Shown here in pieces: positions 43,386 to 56,141 of a DNA stretch of 64,000 bases. Both the position numbers and the translations under genes were made by a program. The notes beneath the pieces are model-generated. The model made no database searches. It saw nothing but the letters and a program-made list of their open reading frames with translations, and had not been told where the DNA came from. Source of the DNA: Cryoendolithus antarcticus (Eukaryota > Ascomycota > Dothideomycetes > Cladosporiales > Cladosporiaceae); NCBI GenBank assembly GCA_002077065.1, contig NAJO01000006.1, positions 186,001 to 250,000 of the forward strand, given 5' to 3'. Each line of letters opens with the position of its first letter. Positions within the stretch are counted from its first letter, which is position 1.

Positions 43386-46300
43386 TCACTGCAGGCATCG
43401 AGACAGGAACGGGTCTCCAGTCCCCTGCTGTGGTTGTCTCCACCGCTCCTCACCGATATGCAGCTGCATTTCTTGCTCCGCGCCAGCCACACTTGCACAA
43501 TCGTCAGCCGCAGATCTTGGCAGCATGTCCAATGTCGATGGTTGCGACCGTTTCACCTGATGTGAGGTTTCGCCTATACTCCCGGGACCCCGAGATGTGG
43601 AGATAAAAGTGTCGTCCAAGCAATATACTGGGGTTGGCTGCTCGACTGTCTTAGTGGCGCTTCCGATAGGCATTCCTGTTGAAATATTGCCAGGCTTGTG
43701 TCTGAGTGGTCGTATGAGATACTCCGGGGGTGTGTGATGGGGCTCAGGCGAAGAGGCCTCCAAGGAATCCTCATTGCGAATCTGTGATCTCACGTGTCTG
43801 GGGTCGCGATGCTGCCCTACATCTTCACGTCTCGTTCTGAACACGAGATCATCACGATGCGTTGCAACGGCGCTAGGAAGGCTTTCAGGATTCAGCAGCC
43901 CAGATTTGGTTGACATCGTACTGTGCTGCGAATCTCTCGAAGCAGCTGATCCTTCAAGCGCTCGACCGTTGGTCCCCGACGAATTTGTACTGATACTGCT
44001 CCCCACAAGGACCTCGCTAACTGTCTCCGAGATTGGAGCGTCATCTGTCTGAGTGGCTCTCATGGGAAGTTCCAGCACTGCTTGATATTTCCGAGCCTCG
44101 AGATCTGCATGCTTGAGAGCACTCTCAGCGCCGAACACCACAAGCCCAGCAGAATAAATGTCGAACACGCTGTCGAGTCTTCGGCGCTTCCCACTGTACT
44201 GAGTGCGACGGTGATCGCACAGCTCCGTTACTCGTTTGCCACAGTACATCTCCGTATCTCTACTGGCCAATTGCTTTGTGCAAGCACATGGTGTCGAGCC
44301 AAACGATCTGTGTGGCACGTTCCACCAGAGATCGTTGACAAGCTCGACATCAGTGACTCCAGATCCGCTCTCACCCATCTCGGCCGCTATGGACCTTAGC
44401 ATTCCCGTGGGAGCCACCAATAGGTCGAGGCCAACGGGTATGTACCTCTGAGTAGCGCATGAAGTCAAGTCTGACTGCATGAGATCCCCGAAGGAGGATC
44501 CGAATATCGCTATCGCGCCACTGTCGACAACCACTCTCATCCAGTTTTTGCCTGAGTCCTTTAACATAGCATATCGAGGTTCAAAAGCTGCCTTGGTCGC
44601 AAGTATATCGACGAACGCAAATCCTTCTAGTCTGCACGACCCCGGGTTTCTGGCTTGCCACTGTTTTGTCTCCGAGCTTTTGAGCTTAGCCTGATGCGAT
44701 ACAATCTCACACATGATCTCAAAGTACTCTTCGGCAAGCTGTTGAAAGGAATAGTCATTACCGTCGTATAGCTTGAGCTCGCGGTTATGCCGGTCGAGAA
44801 GCACAGACAGCGCGGTTTCCTTGCAATCGCTTGTCGCGACAGCATGTCTGAACGTGCGTATGTCTGCGGGTGACTGGTAAGTCATCTTACACGGATTTTG
44901 ATCCAAGCGAAAGACGTACCAAAGGATCCACGTATATCCAGCGCATCTCGATGGGTCAGTGCTGCACGACAAATATGCAGTAGCGCACTGGCACCATCTA
45001 GAAGCCAAGCTCGCCGATCCTTTTCGGCGTAAAAGACCTGTGAGTTCACAATGATCGTCAATGTCAGCAATGTCGTTGCTGTGCGGGCTATACTCACAAC
45101 GCGCATCTTTGCGGCTCTGGACATCTTCCTCTCGTATGGACCTGTGTTTTGTGACTCACGACAAAGCCAGCGAGATCGTACTCCAGGCGTTATCCTCGTG
45201 CCCACGCCGATGATTTTAGCAACGTTCACAGTAACTCCATCGAATGCAAAACCTGGACTGGTATATCTACGCCCGGCGTATGCGATGGAATCGTACTGCG
45301 CGTGTGTCGTTCCTGGATGGTAAGCACGTTGAATACCTTACGGGAAGTGTGAAAGGTCATCAAGTATGGCTTACCTGCATGACTGACTCCTCGTTCAGCC
45401 CAACCTACAAAGTGCCTTGCTGCGCCGAGATCCGCGAAGGAACCATGCCCATCTCCAAAAGCTTTCGCCCGACTGTAGCAGATCCAGGACAAGTCTACAT
45501 TCCCCAGAAAATGCCATATGCTCGAGCTTGCTATTCGTGCTACGTGTACGAGCATGGTACAGAAACCCTTGAGGACTAGTTGCCCGTCGAATATGGTAGC
45601 CCGCCGTGTGTCACTCAACACTGTCAGCAAGCCGATAGAGACTTCAATTCCTGGTTCCGCGTTTTGGCGCTTTGGAATGGAATATCCTCGCACCAGGACT
45701 GCACGCTCAAAGATTCCTGTCCAGCAAAGCCCACGTGTAACGACATCAGCCCGTGGCATGTCGTCCGTCGGCATTGCTACGTTCGACACCTCGAGCTTGG
45801 CATGCCGCGGTCCGCATGCAACAAGTCTGGAACGGGATTCACTGACGACTCCCGCACGGTCACTATTTGCTGCGGCGACCCAACATAGTGTTTCGCCGAC
45901 CTCGAGCAACGTGACGGAGGAAGCAGAACTGACGATAATCGTTGCGTCTTCCGTCACAGACCCTCTATTGATGACCAGATGGAAGCCAAGATCACTATAC
46001 ACTACGCCACAATGTGTCAGCCATCGTATGTTTCAATTGTGGTCGCTGGGCTCTCAAAACAGGTGGCGCACGTCTTTCCTCATAGTGGAGAACTCGCCTT
46101 ATGTGGCCCAATGTGGATAGGGGACATACCTGTATCAGCAGTCTGCTGGTGTTGATGCCGTCTGCCTGCTAGACTACGCGCCTCATCGAGACACCGCAGT
46201 ACTTCAACGCCCACAGCAGGCCAAATGAGATGCACGTATTCCTCGTAGGTACACATGTATGCCCTATCCGGGAGGCCAACTAGACATATGACATCCGCGA

Positions 46301-48239
46301 GCCTGTCTACATGGACAGCGTCCTGCAGGCGCTCACTTGTTCGCAGACACCTCACGGGTAACGTCAAGCATAGCTGGCGAGGTCCGGCAGTATCCCTTCC
46401 GGCAGTCTTGAGCGCGAGAGCCAGCGCCGCACGGATCAATTCCTGCTCGTTGCCTGTGCTCTCCAGTGCGCGACTGACGACTGCCGCAATTTGTCCAACA
46501 AGCCAGGGGAATTCGGAGCCTTCCAGGAGAAATCCTTCGATCACTGGTAATTCTGCGATATTCAATTCGTTCTCAGTTTCCGGGTCTGTGGGAATACCTG
46601 ATACTGCATCCGAGTCGTCCTCCAAAGCTCGATTTCTAATTTCCACTCGCGGCACCGCCAGAGATTGGGGATGTTCAGCAGTATCGACACCTGATTCGAT
46701 CCATCGCAACATGATCTCATCCAAAGTCATCCCATCCTGAGAAGAGGGTCGAGCGGCATGTGCACCAATGAGATCTGCAGCAATCCTCCTTCTCTGCATG
46801 CGAACGAAGACCGTGCTCCGGTGGCGCGGACCTACACCAGCCATGCTATCTAGCAGCGTCGCAAAGATCCTCAGGAGTTCAGCTACTTCCTGTGATGTGG
46901 TCGTCATGCTCACCACATCACTGGCATTCGCGGTAGCGCCAGTCACATGCAACTCCGACGTGATATGATTGACGAGCCGTGCGATCAATCTTTCCCTTAC
47001 CTGATGCTCGAGCCCATCGTCACTCCATACGCTACCCTCGACTCCATCATCTCCGCCCGCTTGATCATCTTGCTTCGTAATACCCGTAAACGCATCGGTC
47101 ATCGACGGCAGCGTTGAAGTATGATCATTTGTGTCCGACCATAATCTTGTTCGCTGGTCGCCGCTGCTACTACTTGCGGTGGATGCTACATGTGACGGCG
47201 CTTTGCTGTCCCAGACAGGGTCGAGTGACGCTACACTTTCACGTAGGTGATCGCGACCGGCTCTGTCCGTCTCGGGGACGATCAGCCGCGCAGCCGACAT
47301 CTTCTGGGATGTACAGTCAGCCTGTCTAGCCACGACAGCATTTACTAGATCGAGCGTATCGCCCACCTTTGGGACATTCTTCGCGATGTTCGCGCTCCGA
47401 CCCTCTCGTGCCAACTCAATCCCTTCGGGTGATGCTCCATGCCTGGCGTGCCATCTGGATGAAGCTGTCTCGAGAGCTGTCTCGGAAGATCGTGGTAATG
47501 AAGCTAGTGAGGAATCGGGTGATACTGATTCGCCATCGCCGTACTCGGCCACAACACTTGAGGGACCCCCACCACCCGCCCGGCGGCCCTTACGCGATTT
47601 TCGTTCGGACCTGTCTTTGGCTTAGCAACGTCAACAGGGCGCAACGGACATGTATACATCCTGACTATCGTGTCAACGTTCCAAGTGTCCTCGACATGAC
47701 GCTTCCTGTTGTGTGCCCCGACATTTACCACACCTGAGCCCATCTGCCGTTGCGTGTTGTGCTTACCGGAATTCAGATGCTGGTCGAGGTCGCTCGCGTT
47801 TGCAAAGCCTACACCACGCCTTCGGCAAGGATTATAGGGGCATTTGAAGGACTTCGCATGCTTCTTGTGGTGTCTCCTGAAAACAGTGAGTAGCCAGCTC
47901 AGCTACATGTGTGGGCATTTCGGCGACTCACTCCGCGTCGGCCACATTTCTCGGGCGGTATTTGCAAATCAGACAAAGAGCCAGCTTCGAGCCTGTCGCA
48001 GGTTCGACATAAGGTGTTTCCTCTCCACCGTCCCCACCTACACAGCCGTCCTGCACGGCCGCTGTCGTGTTGACTGATCCGCTTGCCCGCTCGGACAACC
48101 CTTCCTGAGCGACTAAGTCTGCCAACGGGACTGTTGAGCCCTTCCTACCGAGTGAATCGTGCTCAGGCAGCGCATCCTCGCGGAATCCACCTTTCCGAGC
48201 GTTGCTTGAACCTGCACTCGTGCCTCCCTCTAGATCCAT
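43386..48239 (-). CDS. Gene A: very large uncharacterised protein with N-terminal C2H2 fingers
   Basis: Model of seven exons: 48239-47932, 47876-47767, 47614-46130, 46001-45375, 45312-45098, 45037-44920, 44863-43386. All junctions keep frame; about 1446 aa. Exons 1-2 encode two C2H2-like fingers (CLICKYRPRN...HHKKH and FKCPYNPC...DLDQH). Exon 3 has SVWSDDGLE (about residue 336) and RHRSTVFVRMQRRRI. Exon 4 has the block CWTGIFERAVLVRGYSIPKR then EPGIEV, KGFCTMLVHVAR and IWHFL. Exons 5-6 include FDGVTVNVAK and DRRAWLLDGASALL. Exon 7 has SRLEGFAFVDIL, GAIAIFGSSFGDL and a long disordered tail. I recognise the pattern from large hypothetical proteins of filamentous ascomycetes but know no function. 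The exon 2-3 join is the weakest point; the fingers could be a separate short gene ending at 47504. Gene B is its paralogue. Confidence 0.68.
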
Positions 48240-48596
48240 CGTGCGAGAGTCCAGTAAGTATCTCGCACAGAGCGATTCGACATGTGACTATCGAGGAAGG
48301 AGCAAGCGTTGTCTCAGGGCTTGATGCAAGTACCGTATTTACGGTGCACCCGATTGTAGTAGATCCGTTCGTGGACGGTGACGCTCAATCTCTCTGTCGG
48401 CTTGGTGTCACGACTGACGAGATGGGAGAACGGCACGTATATGGAACGATTAATCCGTGGCAATGCTCACGAAATCGAGACTGCGAGGTAATCAGACTAC
48501 TTACCTCGTTCAATATCATGTCCAATAAAGAGGCTTAACCACTGGACGAGAAGGCACGATAGAGCTGCACTATGACAACATCTTGTGATAGACCAT

Positions 48597-48633
48597 GCAT
48601 GAGTGGCGGCTGCGAAACTGCCTGAGGCAAAGC
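48597..48633 (-). repeat. Shared upstream motif, copy A
   Basis: The plus strand reads GCATGAGTGGCGGCTGCGAA, then a spacer and GCCTGAGGC. It lies about 358 bp before the gene A start. It aligns with copies at 55065 and 57217 over about 37 bp, sharing AGTGGCG-CTGC and GCCT-AGGC. Confidence 0.55.
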
Positions 48634-48650
48634 CTCAGCCTCAAGGTGAC

Positions 48651-48680
48651 CCGCATGAGGACCTCCCGCATGAGGACCTC
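48651..48680. repeat. Perfect 15-bp tandem duplication
   Basis: CCGCATGAGGACCTC occurs twice head to tail, 18 bp after copy A of the shared upstream motif. A third partial unit (CCATATGA) follows. Confidence 0.85.
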
Positions 48681-49716
48681 CCATATGATTCGTTCGTTGC
48701 GGAGCAGAATGTTTTGCATGATTTGTACGTGGTGGGCGATGCAGGACACTTGGGAAGAAGGTCTGTGATCGTGCGAAGTGCCCTTTCGGACTTGGCAGTC
48801 TATTCACGGCCAAGCGTGACCGTGCACTGCCCATACAAACACCTGCGCGGCTAGCGATTGATCTAGCGAACCAGCTGTACAGGTCCACAAGACCTCATCG
48901 GCTGGCAATGATCCGTACGACTGTGCCATTCATTTGCCCGGATTTTCTTGATCCTTGAGGCTGTCACTGCTCAACACCGTTCGCTAAATGCCACACTTGT
49001 GCCCACTTTCATAGAGTTCTCTCCAACAACCATCACTCTCTGCGGCTCTAGCGAATGCACAGGTGACGAAGGTCCGCGAACTCAACGACCGGGGTGCGTG
49101 TAGACAAGAAGTACTCGCAGACTGTCGCCACTCTACGCCTGGGACACTGGCAGCTGCTAGTACGACCTCTGCTCTTCCAGCGTGCGCTGGTAACATCGGA
49201 CTAGCCATAGTTTCCGTATAACTTTTGACATGGGACGTTGTGTAGGTCGATCACTGCAGCGCATTATGGCTTCTAGGCTCCAGTCTATGCGGACCTCTTG
49301 TACGGTGAATGCGAGGCGCCGTAGACGAGCTGTACTGTTCTGGTAGGTCAGCCAGCCGGGACGCCAATCGCGAACTTTTTCCCGCAGCAGCGGAGTAGTG
49401 ACTGAACTCACGCGGTCTGGCTGTACGCGTCGGCAGTAGTAGGCTTGGATTGCTTGCCGAGTGTCGCGCAGGGACCCCGACATACAAGTGAGCCGACAAT
49501 ATAGGACGACTGGCGCTAGCTGTGATAGCTGCGTAAGTGAGCCGCTTCGTAGGCTTTCGTGTCTGGGCTGGCTCGAGAGCTTGTGACTGACGTCCTCACT
49601 GGCAATGCCTCGTCACTCCTCGAGTCCACGCGCACCGGTCAATCGTGCGTACATCCGAGATCAAGATTAGCTTCCCTTTATTGCGTCACCAGAGTGGTCA
49701 GGTCGAAGTCGTATGC

Positions 49717-52700
49717 TCACAATCCCGACGTACCGCGGGATTCACGTCTCGCATCATGTAAGTTGTCTCTGCGACGTGCGTGAGCTTGCAAGGACGAGCT
49801 TTCCGGACTTGACATTGATGGACCCTGGCGTGCTCTCTGCGAGACTTCGCTCATGGCAGTGGACTTGTAGGTGAAGCCGGACGGTAGCATTGGGTACTCT
49901 GGAGCCCGCCAGCTTGTGTCACCTACGAAGTGCATGTCACTGGTATCATCGCACGGACGTGTGGGCGCTGCGAGACTTCGCGACTTGGCTGCTACAGCTG
50001 CGTATGTCGTTTGGTGGGAGGCAATCTGCATCTGCTGCGCAGCTCGGCTTCGGCTCTTCGTTGGTCGCTGGAACGACTGGTAATTGCCGTCTTTATCGGC
50101 TCGTGCAGCCTCGCTGCGAGTGTTGAGCATTGACGAATTGCTCTTAGTCAATGGCCCTAAGGAAGGTGTGTCGACCACTTTGGACACGTGCGCGTGCCGT
50201 CGTTCATTCGACGTTCTGCACAGGGCTGAATCTAATATGGACGAGCCCCTTGACGCACCAGCGATCGGCGTACCCTTAGCATCTGGTACGACTGAAGATG
50301 GCAGGCTCGTACCAAGCCCACTGTCCACGAAGTCGGACCCACTGGCTTGCGATGCACTCGAGGCACCGGCGACGCAATCTGTTTGGGCGACAGACGGAAC
50401 CCGAGCTTGTGTAGACGGTCGAGCATCAATTCTTTTCGCTACTTCGCGATCTCCGAAAACAACAAGGCCCTCAGGATGGAGCTCGAAAACATTGCCTAAG
50501 GCTTTGCGCCTCCCTTTGTAAGACTTCTTGCGGGAGCGATCAAGCTGGGCGACCAATCGTCCGCGACGATCAAGGCAACTCTTGCCAGGCACTTGCGATG
50601 TACATGTACATAGCACCGACGTCAGAGACTTGTGCGGCTCATTCCACCAGACACCGTCCACGAGCGGCACCTCGCAGGTACCGAAGTTTGGCCGGCCGAT
50701 CTCCTCTGATATTAGACGCAATCTGGCCATTGAGACTGTTAAAAGATCGTAGCCAGCCGGGATAGACTGCTCCACGCTACATGAAGTCGACTTCGCCTGT
50801 AGTAACGCACCGAAGTTCGTGCCCATGAGCACGATTGCGCCAGCTTTGTTGACAAATTGCAGCCAATTGCTGCCGTACTTGCCGAGATCGATGTAGCGCG
50901 GTTGCGTAGCAGGCTTGGCGCACAGGAGATCGACGAAGGAGAATCCCTCTAATCTGCTTGTGCCGATGCCTCGAAGTTGCCATTGCTTCGTCTCGCTACA
51001 CTTCAGCTTAATTTGATGCGAGAGAATCTCGAGCAGTACCTCGAGATATCCCTCTACAAGGCTCTGGAAGGTGTAAGTGCCGTCGCCCTCAAGGTCCAGG
51101 TTGCGGTTCGTCATGTCGAGTAGGACATCCTTGGCTGTTCGTGCAGGGAGTACTTCGGGCGTTCCATGGCAGAACTTGGTAATGTCTAGACATGAGCACG
51201 TCAGCGCTATGCTCCAGCGAAGAGGGAATTCACCTACCAAAGTCTTCTCTGATGTCTAACGCTCGGTGATGGGTGAGAGCTGCACGGCTGAGCTGCAGAA
51301 GCGCACTGGCGCCATCGAGAAACCAAGCCCTTCGATCGTCGGCTCCGTATAGAACCTACTGAACGTTTAGCGCTCGCTGGATCGAGTATGTTGGCTGCTC
51401 CTCGGCTTTCCTCAAGACTCACGACGTTGATATTGGCGGCCTGCGCTACCTTCCTTCGGTAGGGCACAGGGCCATTGTAGGCGTGTAGCACGGCACTATC
51501 CTTGTTGCCTGCCATGAGCTTGGTACCAATCCCCACGTACTTCGCCACGTTGATTGAAACGCCGTCAAGTGCGAAACCGGAAGTGCTATATTTCTCACCA
51601 GCAAATCCGATTGCGTTGTACTTGGCGTCTTTCACACCTGTAAAAGATCAACAAAATTGCCTGGAAACGACCATCAAGGGACGATTGTCATACCAGCAGT
51701 ACAATATCCCTCATGTGCGAAGCCCACGAAATGCCTCCCGACATTGAGGTGGTCGAAGGAAGCTTCGCATGTTGCGAATTGCTTCGCCTTACTGTAACAT
51801 AGCCAGGACATGTCATCACTGCGCAAGAAATGCCAGACGCTAGAGCCAATATTTCTTATAATGTGCACGAACAGAGTACAGAACCCCTTCAAGACCAATA
51901 CGTTGTCGAAGATCGTGGCACGATGGGCAGCACCAAGGACCGTCATTAGATCGACTAAGATCTCGAGACCAGGCTCATCGTTGCTACGTCCAGGCACTGG
52001 GTATCCTCTGACAAGTACGGGATTGTAAAACATGGTTGTCCAACACATGCCAGTAGCAGCAGCGTCCTCGTCCGTAGCCTTCTGTGGCATCGCCAGCGAT
52101 TCTATTGTGAGTACATGCCAGTCTCCCTGCTTCACAAGCTTTGGGGAAACGTGGCCGACAACGCCTTCAACGTGACTTCTGCAGGTTGAAGCCAACCAGC
52201 ATAGCACCTCGCCGACTTCTAGCAGAGTAACCGGACATGCTGAGTATGCAATGAAGTCCCAAAACAGCGCGTTCGGGCCGTCATGTCTGAAGGACAGCGT
52301 AAAGCCTCGTGGGCTTCGGACTGATGTGCATGTCAGCAAAATCTCTTGAAAGTATGTGGCAAGCAGTTCAGTGCACGTGATGCTACGAAAAGCTACCTCG
52401 ATTCGCCCGTAGAGCATGGTGTAACTCGTCGTTGAGCGGGAGCCTTGGTCCTAAAGCGTCAGACAGCTCGTGTGTCGATGTTGCTCTGCACTGTGTCGCT
52501 TACCACAGTGCCGGTAGCTTCAGTCAAGACCTTTTCACGGAGAGTTGCACTAGTTATACGCTTCAGACAGGTTGCGAAGCTGCTGGCTTCTTTATAAGCT
52601 GTTCATGCGTGCCGCAGCTGTTTCACGTCTTCGCAACACGCTTCTCACGGTCCTGCGCCGCGCCACCGTGAAGATATGTCAGAACGAGAATGCACTTACC

Positions 52701-54914
52701 ATTCATCGATGTCGCAACCTTGATGTCGCGTGCTTGAATGCACAGATCGTCCAGACAGCGAAGTACTTCGGGTCCAAACTCGGGCCACAAGCGCTGTGCG
52801 TAATTGAGGCAAGTCGTTGCAAATGCAATGTGTGGCAGACCGACAAGACAAATGGCATCCACGAGTTTTGCTTGGCTAGGAGTTCCATATTGCTCGTGCA
52901 AGAATTGTAGTGGATTCCACGGCAGACGTAGCGTCACTTGCATTATTCGACGACTTCGCACAGACTTGTCGTTGATGCTGTCAAGGAGTGTGGCGCGAAT
53001 TGACTCTTCCTCTTCGCCTGTTGATAAGAATGTGTCATTCAAGATGCAGTCCAAGTGCCTGACAAGCCAAGTGTATGCTGGCCCTTCCGTCAGGAATCTC
53101 TCAGCTTCCGGGAAGTCAGCAGCGTCGAGTTCCGGTCCCTCATCATCAGGTTCGGCCGCCAATTGCGAAAGATCGATGTCGTGGGGCAGGTCTGAGGCAT
53201 TCGACTCCAATTGCCGCCACAGCGACATTTTATCCACGACACTCATGTCGTCTACCTTCATTCGCTTCGACTCCACCGCACCCATTAGGCCTTCCACGAT
53301 CAGACTGCGCTGCGCCCGCACGAATACTGTGCTACGGTGCTGCATGCCCTGCATAGCTCTGTTATCAAGCAGGATCGAGAATTGCTTCAGTAGCTCAGCC
53401 AATCGATGTGCAAGGGCCAAGCGCGTAGCATCTGTGTGTGCTGATGTGGTAATTGTGTGCTTCATGTCGCGTTCTATGCGGGCACAGAGTCGATCAATTA
53501 ATCTGAGCCTAGTCAAAGGCTCCAATCCATCATCACTCCAGACACTGCCATCATTCTCGAGCTTGCTTGCTGATGTATGCGCGTTGGGCATACGATGTGC
53601 AGCTGCCGATGAAGGAAGCGTGGTAGATTGAGCATGCGCTACGGAAGAAGAATCATCTTGCGTATCAGTATCGCTGTCGCCCGCTGGTGAAGTCGCAACT
53701 GGAGAAGCCAATTGCGCAGCTGCTGTCTCTCCGGACAGTATCTCACGAGACTTTCGCGGAAGTGGCGTGTACTGGACCTGTGACTCAGGAAGCTTTGAAG
53801 GAAATTCATGAACATACGTCGGAGCAAGGCTAGCTTGACCGACAGTATTGCTGTCCATTGCATCCGGGTCAGGAACATCGTAAAAGCGCAATGATGCTGG
53901 CTCCAGACTGCGGACGCTCTCCAGATTTTCACTCTCGCTAAGCATTGCGCCAAACTGCATGTACGCTCTCTTCGGCATTTGAAGTCCAACCCCTTCATCA
54001 TCTCGTGAGCGTCGTCTATGGCTAACGTACGAGGGTCTGTGTATTACTTCATCCTTGTAGTATTTGGGGACACCTGAAGGACCCATCTCACCAAATTGGA
54101 TGTACGGCCGTCCAGATGACTGCGGCTGACCCGATGTCGAGTCCCATGTAGCAGACCACCCCTCGCCCGTGGGTTCCGGGGTATCATGAAGTTGTGGTGG
54201 TAATAGTGGAAGCATGCCAGCGTGCGCAGTAGCCTCGTCCGTATTCGCCACACTTTGGTATGGTAGGGGAGCAGCGGCGTTGGCGTAAGTCGTTGAGAGC
54301 TCGTAGCTCGGGGCTCGGGTAGTACTGACTTCCTCTTCCATTGGGATTGGAGTATTAGTAGGTTGCGGCGGCAAGAAAGGATACAGTGCAATGGGCTTGC
54401 CCGTGTATGGCTCGCTCCGGTCTGCCATAGGAGCAACGGGGTCGGCGTAAACCGTCGTGGGCCTGTATCTTGGACGTCCGGAACCGGAACCAGCATGGAG
54501 CGGGTGCTGCTCTCCAGCCGCCCCTCGCGTCCCGGTAACAACATGTGGCTGTCCCTGCGATGAAGATACTGAGGCAGTACTTTCTTCTCCCTGCTCGCTC
54601 GCACCAGCCTTTGCATTGCGCGCATTGCTTTCAGCAGCTTGCTGGATCTCGATCTGCTTATCGCGGTCCTTAGCCAGAAGTGAAACGAGGTCATCCGGGA
54701 TTGGGCTGGCGAGCTTAAAGTTTTCCGCGAATTTCTTGAGGTCATTGAGCTTTACATTTTTTTCCATGCGACGTGATGCGTGCTCTGAAGTTTGTGCTTG
54801 TTGCATTCGTGACCTCTCCGCCGTGGTGAACGCCTTGAATGCGTCTGCAGTACCGCGTACCTTGTCCTCGGGGGTATTCTGCGGCCCAGCCGCGGCATCA
54901 CGCACAGTAGTCAT
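49717..54914 (-). CDS. Gene B: paralogue of gene A with a different N-terminus
   Basis: Five exons: 54914-52700, 52443-51694, 51637-51423, 51355-51238, 51185-49717; about 1588 aa, frame kept throughout. Exons 3 and 4 (215 and 118 nt) match gene A exons 5 and 6 exactly in length and phase. The N-terminus has no fingers. Residues about 55-97 (LNDLKKFAENFKLASPIPDD then LVSLLAKD) resemble the motif after LsmAD in fungal ataxin-2/Pbp1. Two degenerate repeats rich in Pro, Ala and Thr follow, plus a pair RPYIQFGEMG / RAYMQFGAML. Then come SVWSDDGLE and QHRSTVFVRAQR, the block CWTTMFYNPVLVRGYPVPGR with EPGLEI and KGFCTLFVHIIR, FALDGVSINVAK, DRRAWFLDGASALLQ, and SRLEGFSFVDLL. The C-terminal 200 residues are disordered. 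Function unknown. The ATG at 54914 is the first in frame; an upstream exon cannot be excluded. Confidence 0.72.
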
Positions 54915-55064
54915 TGCATGGGCTGGCAATTCGCCTCGTACCTGTTCGCAAAGTCGTCCTTCGGCCGCGGCGTGCTCGAGAACAAACAGAGTGTGTTCTC
55001 AGTGAGTATGATCTCGTGTCAGGCTGAGCATTTCGAAGGTGCTGCGGTGTGAGTGTGACAATCC

Positions 55065-55102
55065 TGCATGAGTGGCGCCTGCAATCAGGCCTGAGGCGTG
55101 CA
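55065..55102 (-). repeat. Shared upstream motif, copy B
   Basis: The plus strand reads GCATGAGTGGCGCCTGCAAT, then CAGGCCTGAGGCGTGC. It lies about 150 bp before the gene B start. GCCTG-CAAT-CAGGC inside it forms a perfect five-pair hairpin, followed by the palindrome CCTGAGG. Confidence 0.6.
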
Positions 55103-55320
55103 CCATGGGGGCGGCTCAAACCTGAAAGACGCATATACCGAAGTTGCCTTTTTTCAGGTATCGTATCTCGACATCGTATAGGGGCAAAGACTTGTTGGCT
55201 TGCGTCAATGTCAGTCATTGAGACTTCACAGTATAGATGTCACCTTAGTATTGCCAGTGTCTCCTCATAGTGGAGGATGTGTAGTTCCAGGTGGGTGCCA
55301 AGCAACAGCCCTTGCCGCTA

Positions 55321-55353
55321 GGTACAAGCTGACGTCGCTAGCTTAGTTGTACC
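55321..55353. repeat. Short imperfect inverted repeat
   Basis: GGTACAAGCT and AGCTTAGTTGTACC face each other across 9 bases, so arms of GGTACAA/TTGTACC with an inner AGCT pair can form. Directly followed by GGTACC. Could be a protein-binding site or chance. Confidence 0.4.
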
Positions 55354-56141
55354 GGTACCTCAGTGCGTAGAGCGGCGCAACAAGGTACAAGGCAGGGACC
55401 GGAAAAGCGCGAAGCTCCTTAATTTGACACGGACGTATGGAAACTCGTACAGGACTGCTCGTTCTAGCATCAGGGGCTTCTAGTAAAGATTTATAGTAAG
55501 GAGTATATCAAGGCCATACGAAAGTATGGACAGCTACTTCGACATAGGGGTTGGATCCTCGCGAGGGGGATCGGACGGGGCACCTTTGCCTTCGACACGA
55601 TTGTAATGTATGGATGCAGGAATCTAATGTACGGTTTCCGGCGGCAAATTCGCTGCCGCCTCCGTACCGCTCCTCCACAAGTCTAATATATGCCTTCAGA
55701 CGTTTCGAGGTATTTTCGATACAATACTGATCATCTACGCTGTCAGTATGTACTGGCTCAGATAAACAATGTAGTCAACAGCTATATGCTAGCATGTAGT
55801 ATTGCCTCCTGGACCTGCGTGAGATATAGCAAATATCGAAGAAGACACCGCGAGACTCACCGTCCGGTATGATGCTACAACGCAGTCTGGCGCTGGTAGA
55901 AGTGCTGGCATACAGGCTCAGTCTAGCCGTGAACATGATCTAGGTCTGTAACTTGTGTACGCTCGTACTGCTCCGCTCCTTTACAAGTATGTTCGCTCGC
56001 TCCACCACGACGGAGCGACCTGGCGCTCATATCATTGCTCGCTTGACAGCACCTCGCTTGATGACGACCTGGTACTGTGGGAGCTTCTCCCCCAAATCTC
56101 CTTAGTCGGCTCCGGGCTTCAAAATCAGGCTTGCTCGGGCC

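Larger units (their letters stand above)
48240..49716. other. Intergenic region between genes A and B
   Basis: About 1.5 kb, no supported gene. It holds copy A of the shared upstream motif (48597-48633), a short tandem repeat (48651-48680), the gene A promoter and the 3' side of gene B. Several overlapping short frames look random. Confidence 0.5.
54915..56141. other. Intergenic region between gene B and the C2H2 gene
   Basis: About 1.2 kb. It holds copy B of the shared upstream motif, and an inverted repeat at 55321-55353. No supported gene. Confidence 0.5.

Noticed and set aside
47504..47743. Short frame as a separate end for the finger-encoding gene
   Set aside because: Reading through 47767 gives about 80 residues without a domain, whereas splicing to 47614 keeps a basic segment in frame with the gene A core; kept as an alternative only.
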